From: Hippasteria phrygiana
Lineage: Eukaryota; Echinodermata; Asteroidea; Valvatida; Goniasteridae
Length of the DNA stretch: 64,000 nt
Reading direction: 5' to 3'
Assembly (NCBI GenBank): GCA_037893225.1
Contig: JAZGUH010000544.1
Coordinates: forward strand, 237,949 to 301,948
Shown: piece by piece, positions 1 to 11,924 of the stretch
Numbering within the stretch: position 1 is the first letter of the stretch
Layout: each line of letters opens with the position of its first letter
The notes under the pieces: model-generated
What the model was told of the DNA's origin: nothing
Databases searched by the model: none
What the model saw: the letters and a program-made list of their open reading frames with translations, nothing else
Translations under genes and position numbers: made by a program

Positions 1-94
1 GTTACCAAACAAAAACAGCACTCTTTTGTACATGAAAACTGTCAAGAATTTAAAAGAATTGAACACCAACACCATCTTTTTACTTTAACATTAA

Positions 95-150
95 CCCCCT
101 AGGGTGCATGCAAAAATCGTATTCAATTGTAGGATTTTGGACTGTTAGGG
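95..150. mobile_element. Tiny TTAA-flanked element
   Basis: A 56-bp unit between TTAA copies at 91-94 and 151-154, starting CCCCCTAGGGTGCATG and ending GACTGTTAGGG. A sister copy at 10973-11028 has the same plan, and 3355-3420 carries a rearranged relative. Confidence 0.55.
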
Positions 151-1844
151 TTAATAGGTGAAAAAAATATTAGATCATTCATGTATTTTGTAAAGACATG
201 GCTATTTGTGTGAACAGGGGTTGAGGTGGACTATTCATTGCATCTTTCCTTTATGATATCGTTCTTGAATTCCTGCTCATCTTCAGAATGCATCTCTGCT
301 TGGATAATTCGGACTTGGCTCTTTTCTGCCCAGGAGGAGAATTCTTTATTTCATCATCCCACTGAGAATGTAGAATCCCCCGGTACATGTAGGGGGAAAA
401 AATTGATGGTTGGCATTTTGTAAAAAGGATGTTACATGGTAATGGAAGTTGATATGCATGTCTCTTAGGCTTTTTATTAGGCAGAGAGAGGAAATCTGTG
501 GATGTGAATGAGTGTTGAGTGTTTCCGAGATTGATGGTTGTGACATGGAGCAGTTTGCAAGTGTACTCTCCGGGACATTTGGTGATGGAGTTTTTAATTT
601 ATATACAAAGTAATTCCAAATGCGGTTTGTAACGCTGGCCTGTTGACAGTCCATGGATTTTTGTCTGATTTGTTTTTTCTACTGCTGGATAGATTCAAAA
701 TACGGTAACTGATTTTGTAGGAACATTTTTAACAGGCTTTTCATATATTACTAGATAACAAGAAACGGCTGACTGCATTTCTTAGTTAGTAAAGTCAAGA
801 AATGGAATAATAAATATGGGAATAAATATGTGCTGGACCGGTTTTAAACAAGTACGGTCATTATCAACTTCCAGGCCCCAAGGCGGTTTTTAAAATCGTC
901 CCAGCACAAATTTATTCCCTTATTCATAAAATACCTTTTTGTATAAATCAGCAAAACCTCCGAAAATTATAAATTTCCAATAATTTTGTTCAAAAATTGC
1001 ACCTTGTTTTGTAAAACACCCCTTTAGCTATTTAATGGTTCGTGCCTCACACGAGTAGTGCTAAAAAAAATCTGTATGGAAATTGACACGCGCGTGTTGC
1101 GCGTGTGTGCGATATGGCGAAGAATGCGGCAGTGCTGGTGTAGTGCCACTTTATGGACTCTAAATACGGACTCATCTGTAGTATTGCACTTGCGTAAGAA
1201 CTTTTGACCCTGGTCTTGAGCAGGATTGAGTTCAACCTGGGGCGAAACCAATCATGGGGTTGGGATGGGATTGTAGTGTGAACATCGCTTGTTTTCATCC
1301 CAGTGTCAATCTCAAGTTTTCTCTAGTGTGAAAAGGAATATGAAACTGCTTCCTTGTTACCCATGACTTACAGTGTATGGCCAGATATTTAGTCACACTT
1401 AAAGTTGTATTTACTCATTCCCTCAAATCAGCTGGTTGCAAACTTACTGCCACCCTTGTATAATTTTTTTACGTTTCCCAGTTCTACACTATTTCTGCCC
1501 CTCATATACTACCCATCCTGGGCAAATCCACTCCCTTAGGACCTCTCATCTTAAGCCTGCATTCCCCTGTGCCCCCTCGTCACAGGCCTGACCTGCTTCT
1601 AATGAGTCTTGACAAGCAAGACAATAATCACTGCAAGACACAAAATGGCAAGACTCACTGGCTACCAGTCTACAACTTGACCTCTCATACCAATGTTCTT
1701 CATATGGTAACTTAAACCTCTGGCACACATCCCAGAGATATCCAGATTTGTATCTAAGTTTACCAGATGAACCCATCTATAAAGTACAGGGGATGGATTG
1801 GAGGTAATTGCAATGTGAAGTGTTATTTTGATATATGTTATGAG

Positions 1845-2280
1845 ATTAAATGTAGTGTATACGATTGTTAATCCTCAAATTTTCTTTTTACTGAATTATT
1901 ACGAAATACCTTACTAGACTAATTTAATAGTAGTCTCAGTCATCCTGTGAAATGATGGCACCAGGTGTGCTGTCGTCAAGAAAACTGCCCAGTACCCTTT
2001 AGTCAAGGCGCGCATGGCTACCCTCGGAGTGGCGCCTCGGACATAATAGCATATCCGGGGCACGTCACGCGCCCAGATAGCCACGCGCCTTGACTACTAA
2101 AGGCTATCGTCCGCCCGACGGTTGAAAACGAACGCCCTTTTTCTCTCGTTTTTTTTTCACAATCCAACAACAACGCAAAACTTTGAACAGGTCAGTGGAA
2201 CGATATTTCCTATAAAATACTAACCCCCAAATCCGCCCATTTCTGAAAATTGCAACAATGACCAATCATGTACACTACGT
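1845..2280. mobile_element. GTACAC-ended MITE copy
   Basis: Starts near TGTAGTGTATACGATTG and ends CAATCATGTACACTACGTTT, with the interior matching 16099-16592 (same TCCTGTGAAATGATGGCACC and GGCACGTCACGC segments). The interior includes an inverted pair around a TAGTCAAGGCGCG motif. Confidence 0.7.
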
Positions 2281-2307
2281 TTAATTCAATAATTTATGTA
2301 ACCAGGT

Positions 2308-2515
2308 TAAAGGCAGTATACAACATTTGCAAACATCAAAAAACAAAACTACTTTTACAAAATACCATACTAGACTGTAAAGTAAATAGCAGCCTTAAGC
2401 ATCCTGTGAAATCATGGCACCTGGTATGCTGTCGTTTTCAAGAAAAGTGGAAATTTGTCATTTTCCCAACAATTGTCGGCCGACAATCGTTAGAAATAGT
2501 CTAGTTCCCCGACCT
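2308..2515. mobile_element. GTACAC-ended MITE, partial copy
   Basis: Left half of the family seen at 16099. Starts TTAAAGGCAGTATACAAC and runs through CATCCTGTGAAATCATGGC to the NNGGCCGNC hairpin near 2480. The right half is absent. Confidence 0.65.
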
Positions 2516-2710
2516 GAAGCACCTCTGGGTAATGATCAACATAAAGCAAGTTTGGATGCTGCTGACCTAGTCCCTTTTGTCAATTTGCAATTTAAATCAC
2601 GCATGCGTGGTCTGTTTTTCACTCGAACACGTTTAGTCGACCGAGTACGTCAAATTTAGTTAGTTTGTTACAACAACAAACTGCAAAGAATGTCGTCTGC
2701 TAGTTGTTAA

Positions 2711-2921
2711 CCCCTTGTGTACGGAAGACACCAAATGGTGTAAAAAAACAGTGCCACCAGGCCGGATGACGCCACTTGTCGCTATTTGTGCAGTTTCAGT
2801 GCATTGTTGGATTATTGTGTATGTTATGCTTGACTGCACAAGCACATTGTGTCCGTTTCGCTTGGCTGCCAGAGCCGGCGCGACACCCCGGCGCCTCCTG
2901 TAAATGACCGTACTCAAGGGG
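2711..2921 (+). mobile_element. TTAA-flanked piggyBac-like MITE
   Basis: 211 bp with inverted ends CCCCTTGTGTACGG and CCGTACTCAAGGGG, flanked by TTAA at 2707-2710 and 2922-2925. TTAA duplication and CCC ends are typical of piggyBac-type elements. Non-coding, although both strands have short open frames that recur in every copy. Confidence 0.85.
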
Positions 2922-3380
2922 TTAATGAAGCAAATGTTAGCACGTCATTATTATTTTCTGTTATTTTCTCTACTTAACTTTAGTGCAATAAATAATTAAT
3001 TAACTTATTACAAAGAGTTATTATCATTGGATAAAACCTACAATTTATCGTAAACGTTAGCAAAACTTGCCCAGTTGACCTATCCTCCATCTTGAAACCG
3101 TGATGTACTCGCGAATTTGACCAGAGAAACAGTGCTCCGGAGCTGGGTTGATCCTCTTGGACTAGCTTGTCAAACCACGCAGCATTCGAGTGACATCTAG
3201 ATTGACTATGGTTAAGTCTAGTCAACTCTGGTCGCCCAACCGAACTTGCTCTTAGGTGATTTTTCGAATAGTTACCATGGTAAGCTGAGGATATTCACAT
3301 CTTTTCCTGCCAGACTAATAGAATTTGCCAAGAGGTTTTATTGAGATGTTATAATCCCTAACCCCCCAGGTTGTGTGGAC

Positions 3381-3458
3381 ATTTGTATTGATATTGATGG
3401 ATTCGGCAGTGTTAGTGTTAACCCTAACACTGCCGAATCCATCAATATCAATACAAAT
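3381..3458. repeat. Perfect 35-bp inverted repeat
   Basis: Arms 3381-3415 and 3424-3458 are exact reverse complements around an 8-base loop containing TTAA. The arm carries the motif ATTGATGGATTCGGCAGTG. Confidence 0.9.
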
Positions 3459-4534
3459 TTCCAATTAATCAGGATCCTCCATCGGCGGAAAAATGAAAAA
3501 GTCATTGATCTGCGAGTTGATGGTTCGGCGTACTGATTCCTGCAGATATGCTTGTCTGTGAAGTGGAAATAATGCCAAACTCCAGCTTCATTTGGGAATG
3601 TAAATTGAAAATTGCTGATGCTGAAAAGTTTGTAGGTTGACACTAAAGGTGTTATGCCAGATCAATGAAACTTAAAATGCACTTATTTCAACGCTTTTGA
3701 TAACTAATTGCATGCTGTTGGAATCTCCCGTGAGAGGGTTGAGAACATTCTGAGTACAGATCTTTGAATGTCAAAGGTTTCTGCTCGGTGGGTGCCGCGT
3801 CTTCTGACCCCATATCAAAAGCGCACCAGGCTGGTCATGTCAAGGGATAACTTGGTGCATTTTTAAGCGAATCCAGCTAAATTCATCAAATGTTTCCTAA
3901 CCCAAGATGAGTGCTGGGTCCATCACTTTGAGCCAGAGACAAAGAGGCAATCTGTGCAGTGGAAACACATGTCCTCATGAATGCCACCACCCCCTCCAAA
4001 GAATGCAAAGGTCGTTTTGATGCCAAATTTTGTCAATTTTTACAAAGTCGTCTATGAACCACCAAATACGGCCTTACCTGGAAACAAACAATGCAATTAG
4101 TTTTATCAAAAGGGTTGAAATAAATGCATGCAAAGTTTCATTGATCTGGCATTACTCCTTCAGAGTCAACCTACGAACCTTTCAGCCGTGTCACATGTAT
4201 TTCTATAAACATAAAAATGCTAAGATGTCCAATATTTGTCATTTTAAACGTGTAATTTGTTCTTGTTAATAATACAAAAAATAAGAAGGATCTAACATTA
4301 TAGAAAGCAAGGTTCATGTTCTTGTGTCATTGCTTTTGAGAACGTTCCTGCTCAAATTGAAATTTTAGGCTTTTCTAATTTTTCCTGTCATATGATCTAT
4401 TTCATATCATTCCAACTGGTGAGCAGTTTACAGCTTATGGCGTTTGTAATTTGTCCAGATTTAAATCTAGACATTTGACACACCGTGTGTGTGACAGGAT
4501 TGGGTGTTTTTACATTAGTCTCCTTACGGGGTAC

Positions 4535-4747
4535 CAGAGATGTAGTCGAGTCCCTACAAGTCCCTGCAAGTCCATCACAAGCCCTCCAGTCCTAATCCCA
4601 ATCACAAACTATTCAAATGAGCTTTGACAAAGGCATTCCTTTGTCATTGTTCACACAGTTAGTTGTGACCGGCTTTATGAAAGGACTTCTGACTGGACTT
4701 GCGAAAGGACTTGTGAAAGGACTTGCAGGGACTCGACTACAACTCTG
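4535..4747 (+). mobile_element. hAT-like MITE (CAGAG ends)
   Basis: Ends CAGAGATGTAGTCGAGTCC and GGACTCGACTACAACTCTG are inverted. Flanks match at 7 of 8 bases (cggggtac, tggggtac), the 8-bp duplication expected for hAT elements. Subterminal GGACTTG motifs repeat on both sides. Confidence 0.8.
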
Positions 4748-5967
4748 TGGGGTACCGGGAAGAAAGGGTAACAATTGGGACAATGGTACCCCATGAGGGA
4801 GTCTTTAGAAATCGAGGTACCCCACAAAGTTTATTCTATGGAGTTTGAGATTTCAATAGGGACAAAGGAGAATAAAAGAAGGAAAGTAAAGTCCACATTA
4901 GAGGTACCCCGTATGGGTGCATATGTGAGGATGTGTGGGCTAGTTGGTAGAGGGGTTGGCTAGACTCTAGAAGCTTTTAACCCACCAATAAACTCTTGCT
5001 GTACCTACATGTAAAACTACATGTATTCCAATACACATTTTCCCTCATTCTGTATTTCCATGTAATTCTTTGCCTGGTGCATTTTTTACTTCATCTTACG
5101 ATCTTTCTGCTTCAAGAGGAATCTTAATTCCTACTTCTTGTATCTTTGATTCTTTTTTTTTCTATTTTTTTTAGCTACTTACCTTGAGTGGCTTTTAGCC
5201 TTGCTCAGGGCGAACTTGAATAAAAGTTTCTAATGAAAATCTGGAGAGGAAGCACGGAGACAGCCATACATCACTATGTCTTGATGTCATGGTTTCGGAA
5301 TGCTTCAGAATTTGTCCAGTCCAACAACGATTGATACAAATAAGAGCATGGTTTTAATGCAGCTTGGAATCTTGACCTTTCTCATCTCTTGCATGATGGT
5401 TCTGTAATCTGTGATAAGAATTAGAAAGCATCCATATTCCACGTGGAGAATCCATGTCCCAATGTATAAAACATCTTCAAGGGATAGCAAGTCATTTTTT
5501 TTACGAGTCATCCTTTAAACATGAGAATGCCCGGGCAGCAAAAAGGCCATTGCTCGGCCGTAATATCCCAGGACTGCAGCGGGATAATGTGACGGCGATG
5601 CTCTCAGCGGGGTTTGAATAAACCGGCACCAAAAGGAGCGAGGCTGTGGTCTGCTCGTGGGTGGGTCGGTTAGAGAAAGTGCAGCAGTGAACCAAAAAGT
5701 GAAAAGTCAAAGACGTGGGATTGTACACTGTGTCTTGAACCTATCGGTTTAGGTTTGTCTTGGAATGGAGGGATCAGTACTGTATATTCAGCCAAGGCCC
5801 AGATTGTTACTGAATGAAGATAATGAAATGAATTCCCGTTTCAGTAGAGGGATGTTATGCCATAGAGACTTTCTTCTACAAAAGGGAGGAGAAAAAAGAA
5901 TTTAATAATGATGTATATATAATGTACAAAAATCAATGTGGGCTCACATAGGAATCGCAGTAATGTA

Positions 5968-6324
5968 CAGGGGATTTTTGCCTTGCCCGATGGGATTTTC
6001 TGCACGGAATGCTAAGTGCTTTCCAAGAGCCTGTGGAACCCACAACCTCCTGCTTACTAGTGCAGACATCTTAACCACTGGAGACATCGAGCTTGCCAGT
6101 TGATTGTGTGTTGGATTCAAATCGGCCAGCCACTCCTGGAAAGCTCGGTGGTCGAGTGATTAAGACATCTGCCCTAGTAATCAGGAGGTCGTGGGTTCGA
6201 GCCCCACCCAAGTAAGCCTGTGGTTTTGTTTTTCCACAGGTTCTTGGAAAACAGTAAATACTAATTGTACTAAATTAGTACTAAAAGTACTTAATATTGA
6301 TTGGGAAAAGCAAAAATCTCCTGC
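5968..6324. mobile_element. Foldback with head-to-head tRNA-like cores
   Basis: Outer ends CAGGGGATTTTTGCCTTGCC and its diverged complement at 6299-6324. Inside are two tRNA-like segments in opposite orientation. The + copy at 6143-6214 has an A box (TGGTCGAGTGATTAAG) and B box (GGTTCGAGCCC). The minus copy lies at about 5995-6115. Confidence 0.65.
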
Positions 6325-6373
6325 ACAACTTCAATATTGATCTTATTCTGGGCTTGTTGCCTTCTGTTATAGC

Positions 6374-6583
6374 CTACAATCTTGGACAAAACTCTTGGGA
6401 CACCTCAATAGTAGACCACCACCCCCTTCCCCCGGTCAGTGTTGATGTCCGTTGTTAGGGAATTTGGCGCCAATAACAATTTTTTCTGCGCACGAGTTTC
6501 CTCAATCGTCGACTTTTAACCACACCGAACCAACAATGATTGGGGGTGGGGGGTGTCCCAACGAGTTTAGTCCAGGATTGTAG
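6374..6583. mobile_element. Snapback MITE
   Basis: 210 bp with roughly 33-bp diverged inverted ends: CTACAATCTTGGACAAAACT at left and the complement of AGTTTAGTCCAGGATTGTAG at right. No coding potential. Confidence 0.65.
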
Positions 6584-6750
6584 CTCTAAAGCCAAGTGCC
6601 CTGGAGGAAGTTTTAATGTTGATAAATTTCCCACGCAGTGGGACAAAGCCCTATAATTTGTTAAAGCTTTTGAAGATTTTTTTCATCCAAGCTTATTTTC
6701 TCAGTCAGCAAAGCCTTTTTTCCCTCAGGAGATGTCCCTCCCCCCTTTAC

Positions 6751-7130
6751 ACACGCACACAAGTGTGTAAACGCCTGCAATCGGGGACCTCCTATTGTCC
6801 TATTGTTCATACTTTAACTTTTTGGCAAGGGCCCTCATTGGTTTTGTACATGATTTTCAAACGGGGACCTTTCTCAATCGGGGACCCTATTGTCCTTTAT
6901 TGTTAAAGGTCCCCTATTGAATGCAAAAACAAACTCACACACACAAGTGTGGAAACACCTTCAGTCAAGGACCTCCTATTGTCCTCCTATTGTTCATACT
7001 TTCATTTTTTTGCAAGGACCCTCATTGGTTTTGTTTACGATTTTTAATCGGGGACTTGTCTCAACCCTGAGGACCCTATTCTCCTCTATTGTTAAAGGTC
7101 CCCAATTGAAGACAAAAACAAACCCACCCA
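6751..7130. repeat. Two tandem copies of a 187-bp unit
   Basis: 6751-6937 and about 6940-7128 share the order CACACAAGTGTG, GGGACCTCCTATTGTCC, CCTCATTGGTTTTGT, TTAAAGGTCCCC. A diverged relative of the first half lies at 36879-37068. Confidence 0.75.
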
Positions 7131-8203
7131 GTCTAGCACCGTAATTGTGGGGACATACACTGGTCGTGCGATAGACGTTGTGGGGACTAAAATCGTTATG
7201 GGACAGAGAAATGTCCACACAACTCCTAATTTGCCTAACAAATAAAAATACCCCCACTACGCGGTCGATGCCTACCCACACACGTCATACTATCTATTAA
7301 AATCACATCAAATAATTATCATGAGGCCTTTTGGGAATTACAGATTTGTGTGTTGGGGAACTTAACATATAAAGTCATGGCTTTCCACACAAAGTAATCA
7401 CACACACACGTGAGAAATTAAAGCTGTAGGCAGAACTTGCTGTGTACAGTCTACCCTGAAAATATAGAAGGAAAAATGTTACGAGACTTTTAGCCGTTGG
7501 ATATTATTACTCCTGTTCCATATCAAACAGTCCAACGGCGTTGTATTAACCCTGATACCTACAGATCCTAGATTAGTAGAGCTGGGTGCTTTTAAAAACC
7601 GGGTAAGCTCACAACAGCAAACATTTAAGTGTTTATAAATGTCGGAGGTAATCTGGCTAGTTATGTGGTTCGTTTGTGTTTGTTTGGACCCATTATGAGC
7701 TATAATGTGCCATGTGCCTTAGAGGTACATGTGTAATGTATTTGGAGGAGTTGGTTCTTTTTAGTGGTGGGATATACATGTTAATCTGGATCTTTTTAAC
7801 ATTCGGTTTGAATTCCACTATTTAGGTATCGATTTTGGAAACCGGATATTCGAAGGCAACCTTTAAAAACAAATTAAGCCTGCCTTTTTGTTGGTGACAT
7901 ACCGTATGCTAAAGAAAACAACTGGAGCATCCTCCAATTTGCTCCATGGTCTCTGATTGTAACTGCATTCACTCGCTAGTGGTCTTCTTGATATATGAAC
8001 AGCCTGCCATCCATTTTGTTTTTCTTCAACATTACAGCTCTGGAGTGTTTTTTAAAGGCCCAGTGATCACTGAATCCTGCAAACTATATCCAGTCATTGG
8101 GAGGGCTTTTCATGCGGCTCCTCACTCATCACGTTTTGTTGGATTTTGTTGGATTTTGAAATCTCCGATTTCTCCCACTGCTAGTGGACATTTTTGTGTT
8201 TAA

Positions 8204-8486
8204 CCCCTTGCGTACGGATGACGCAAATATGCGCACACAAAAAACAGTGCCACCAGGCCGGATGACGCAATTGGCCGCCACTTGTGCAGTTTCAATCCAT
8301 TGTTGGATTAAACAGTGCCACCAGGCCGGATGATGCCATTGGCCACTGTTTGTGCAGTTTCAATCCATTGTTGGATTATTGTGTATAGGTTACGCTTGAC
8401 TGCACAAACACATTGTAGCGGTTCGCTTGGCTGCCAGAGCCGCCGCGGCACCCCGACGTCTCCCATAAAATACCGTACTCGAGGGG
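8204..8486 (+). mobile_element. TTAA MITE with internal duplication
   Basis: Same family as 2711-2921 (ends CCCCTTGCGTACGG and CCGTACTCGAGGGG). A 72-bp block beginning ACAGTGCCACCAGGCCGGAT is present twice in tandem. The right flank is TTAT, a decayed TTAA. Copy 47459-47732 shares the same duplication. Confidence 0.85.
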
Positions 8487-9911
8487 TTATGCATGGGAAG
8501 TAGACAGATGTGACCTGGCGGTTTGAAATGAACGGAAAGTCACACTATAGTTTTCGTACTAATTCGTACTACAAGAATTTTCCACTGAAAAGTTAATTTT
8601 TGGATTTTTACAACTGTACATTTGAAAAACCTTATTTTGTCATATCCCAAAGTTTTTAAACTGAAACAGTCTCAAAATATTTTTGGGGATGAATTTTTTA
8701 CTTAACCAGTTCGCGTCGTATGACGTGTATACACCCACTCAGCGAGGCAAGGATCCAGCGAAAATATATCTGTCAGCGACCGGCTCGCAGTGAGCAAGGC
8801 CAGGGTGTGCTACCCGCAGATAAAGGCCTGAACCCGTCTGGCACCCAGGCTTGTGAAAATTAATCCATGCGTGAACTGGTTTAAAAGCACAGATCACAAA
8901 CTTTGGGCTTCATTTTCTCAAAACAAGTGGTCAAGACTCTTGTATCTGTGGCTAGGAATGAGGTACCACAACACACAATATATCAAATGAAAGCTTTTAA
9001 CCTGCACTTTCAAGAAATACCACAATCTTGATTTTCAAATTCTGCTACATTCCACCCATTTCGTGGGAACAGGTCACAAATATTATGCAATAAAATGTAT
9101 TTAATATACATGTATGTTTAAAATGTATGCTAATAGTATGCTAACTTGTTCTTTAAAAAAATCAAATATTTACTTGATGTGTTAGTTTGAAAAACACAAG
9201 TACTGTAACCGCTACGAGTACATGTACATGTATTTTTATTAGGCCAAATAAAAAAAAATCCATGTTTAGCGTCCCCGCCCGCTTCCTTTTTTGAAGCCGC
9301 CTGCTTTTTTTTTTTTTTTTTAAATGAAAAAACACGAAAAAAAAAGAAGAATATTTGATCTTTTTCGGGAAAAAAAAAATCCCAAAACAAAAAGTCGTAT
9401 TTTTTAGACTCTAGCATCACCTTGTGTATGCTGGCGGCCATCTTGAAAAATAGCCCAGCCGGACGTCTTGGAAAATGTGTCGAGCGGCCATTTACAAAAA
9501 AAAAGAAAAAAAAAGGTCCTCCTCCTTCCTATTTTTCAAAAAGGCAGGACGCTAAACATGTTTTTTTTTTATTTGGCCTTATGTGCATTGCTGTAATATG
9601 TAAAGCATGATTTAAATGATGACAATGAAGACTTGTGTACAGTATGAATGGACATGTTGTTTCAGAGTTGCGGCAAGTGTGAAAAAAGAGTGACTCCCAT
9701 TAATTAGTGCAGTAAAAGTCAGTTGCACAAGTGTACAATTGTAGCTGCAGTGTTGTAGAATTGTAGCTGAACAGAGGTTGCATAGAGCATTTAAGTCTCT
9801 CAAATTCATGACCATTTTTAACACTTTCTCGGTGACCGTCTTGGCACCAGGCACTGACAAATCAATCCACAGAATCCCTAGTCTGTCTAACCCTTAGCAG
9901 TATGCAGGATA

Positions 9912-10023
9912 GGTCGTGTCCGAAATGGGCGTCTAGAGCTACAGCTACGGCTACGGCTACGTCACGCGATGTAATGGACGAACACCCAGACAATAGCCCT
10001 AGATGCCCATTTCGGACACGGCC
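9912..10023. mobile_element. Snapback MITE
   Basis: Inverted ends GGTCGTGTCCGAAATGGGCG and its complement, closed by a GCTACG-repeat loop region. Confidence 0.65.
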
Positions 10024-10025
10024 TA

Positions 10026-10144
10026 AGTCTTGGTTCCAAGACGTCCTTAGCGTGCGGTGCAATGCGATGCAGCGCGCACGACGCGGGTGACCTCTACACA
10101 CACACGCCAAGGTTATATCGCAAAGGACGTCTTCGAACCAAGAC
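10026..10144. mobile_element. Solo unit of the AGTCTTGG terminal repeat
   Basis: Ends AGTCTTGGTTCCAAGACGTC and GACGTCTTCGAACCAAGAC are inverted. The interior matches the terminal 120 bp of the element at 13139-15825. It abuts the snapback ending at 10023. Confidence 0.65.
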
Positions 10145-10513
10145 GATATGCGAGATAGATTTATTGGATGTTGAGGTCAAAATTGTCATAATTTTGGTCA
10201 TCAATTACAATATTTACAACATGTAAATTGAGATGCCTCTGTCACAAAAACCACATTATTACTAGCTCATCCCAGTCAGGAAACGAGATAATTCGTAAAG
10301 TAAGATGCCATACACATTGATGCTCCTTTACAACGTGCACGGATGTCATGAATTCTTACACATTCTTCCAGGATTGTTTGGTCAACTTGTACTCTCTATA
10401 GTTGGATGGGGTTTAAGATGAATGCTGGTGGGGTCCTGTCATTCAATCTGAATATAAGGAGAATCTTATATCATGTTCGTCTTTGTTTTCCTGCCTTTTG
10501 TTTTTGGCCACAG

Positions 10514-10705
10514 AACACCTTCACCAACGCTGACCGTCTCCTAGCCAATGCAGGCCAGCTGGCTCAGACAGGGGAGTGTAACCCAGAGGACATCTACCAA
10601 GTAGCCAGGGTGCTGGAAGAGAAAGTCCGCGACTTCATTACGCGGACGGAATGTCGCAAGCAGCTGCTTGACATGTCTGTGTCGTTCCACACGCACGGAA
10701 AAGAG
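10514..10705 (+). CDS. Trio: Trio exon a: spectrin repeat
   Basis: First exon of the gene visible here, 192 nt, phase 0 at both ends, 64 codons. Acceptor is ttggccacag and donor is gtgagg. The peptide begins NTFTNADRLLANAG and ends LLDMSVSFHTHGKE, nearly identical to the vertebrate Trio/Kalirin segment LLDMSVSFHTHVKE. It encodes helices of a middle spectrin repeat. These repeats form an elongated cytoplasmic scaffold that binds membrane and signalling partners and restrains the GEF domain. The upstream open frame (to 10406) is intronic read-through. Earlier exons for the Sec14-like domain and first repeats are outside the window. Confidence 0.95.
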
Positions 10706-10831
10706 GTGAGGCATATTAACATTTGAATTGTGGTTTTAAATAAAGAAAACAAATGGCCAAATTGACCAACCGCCATTTCTGAGCAGCACTGGTAACCAAT
10801 AATTCAAATCACAATGGTGTTTTAACCCTAA

Positions 10832-10969
10832 AGCCCGGTTCATACTTCATGCGAATGCGTATGCGAAGCGAATTCGTCAAGGTAACGGAGAACGTCGCAA
10901 TGAAACTTCAATTGTTGACGTCATGAAATTCGCTTCGCATTCGGATTCGCATAAAGTATGAACAGGGCT
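10832..10969. mobile_element. Snapback MITE (GTTCATACTT ends)
   Basis: 138 bp with inverted ends AGCCCGGTTCATACTTCATG and AAGTATGAACAGGGCT extending over about 40 bp with a few mismatches. Lies 127 bp after exon a. Confidence 0.75.
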
Positions 10970-10972
10970 TAA

Positions 10973-11028
10973 CTCCCTAGGGTGTGTGGAAAATCAATTT
11001 AAAATTGGAGGATTCGGGACTATTAGAG
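10973..11028. mobile_element. Tiny TTAA-flanked element
   Basis: Between TTAA at 10969-10972 and 11029-11032. Sister of 95-150 (shared CTAGGGTG and GGGACTRTTAG motifs). Confidence 0.55.
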
Positions 11029-11142
11029 TTAATATCATGTGAACCTGTAGAACCATATGTATTCAGCATGCGTTAACTCCAAACGCATATCGCATTGCGC
11101 TCGATCACTGTTATTTGCCTTTTCGCTGGTGGATTCTAAACA

Positions 11143-11570
11143 TTAAAAGTAGTATACAACATTTGCAAACATAAAAAAACCAAACTACCGAATTATTACG
11201 AAATACCGTACTAGACACAAATAAAGCAAATAGCAGTCTCAAGCATCCTGTGAAATCATGGCACCCGGTGTGCTGTCGTTTTCAAGAAAAGTGGAATTGT
11301 CGGCCGACAATCGTTGGAAATAGTCTAGTTCCCCGACTTGATAATTCCCTGACGTCTATAAATTGCTCTGTTTTGTCTAAAGTATGGTCAGGGAACCATA
11401 CTACTTGGACACATTTTGTTTCTCTCTGTTTTTCCAGCATCTATGCATACAAAACTTTAAACTGGTCAATGTTACAGTATTTGCTAGCACCCCCAAATCC
11501 AATTACTTCTGAAAATGACAGCAATAGCAAATGATGTACATGTATACTACATTTAAACTAGTAAATCAAT
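11143..11570. mobile_element. GTACAC-ended MITE copy
   Basis: Starts TTAAAAGTAGTATACAAC and ends ATGTATACTACATTTAA. Shares the CATCCTGTGAAATCATGGC segment and a GTCGGCCGACAATCG hairpin with the other copies. Confidence 0.7.
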
Positions 11571-11924
11571 GGAAATCAAAATAGTTTGATCGACAGTAGA
11601 CATCAAATAGAAATACTGCCGCTGTCAGTAACATAAGGAAGAATGAAGGATTTTCTGCATTCCTCCTCTCTCCCCCCCCCCCCCCCCCCCTCCCCGATCT
11701 TGGCCAATGTAACAAAGTTTTATGAAGTATGCAAATGAGTATACCTATGACACTTACCTTTGGAAACTTTCATTCCAAATGTGCCTAAGATGATAGCCTA
11801 AATAGAAAGACTCATCAGCGTTAAAAGGTGTTGCAACACTATCACAAAAAACTATGGGGGACCCACCCCCAACCCCCGCCCCCTTTTTAGGGGCTTCTGT
11901 AGAATCATGAAATTGGGTCTTCAA

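Larger units (their letters stand above)
1..10513. other. 3' part of a long Trio intron
   Basis: No exon-like open frame with homology is visible before the acceptor at 10511-10513, so I read this as intron. It holds two short TTAA-ended elements, TTAA-flanked MITEs at 2711 and 8204, copies of a GTACAC-ended element, a hAT-like element at 4535, a tRNA-core foldback at 5968, a snapback at 6374, a 187-bp tandem duplication at 6751 and two abutting snapbacks at 9912-10144. The rest is AT-rich unique-looking DNA. The short open frames here have no recognisable domain. Confidence 0.7.

Noticed and set aside
1546..1776. Cys-rich minus-strand frame of 76 codons
   Set aside because: No recognisable domain, splice context or repeat partner; treated as chance.
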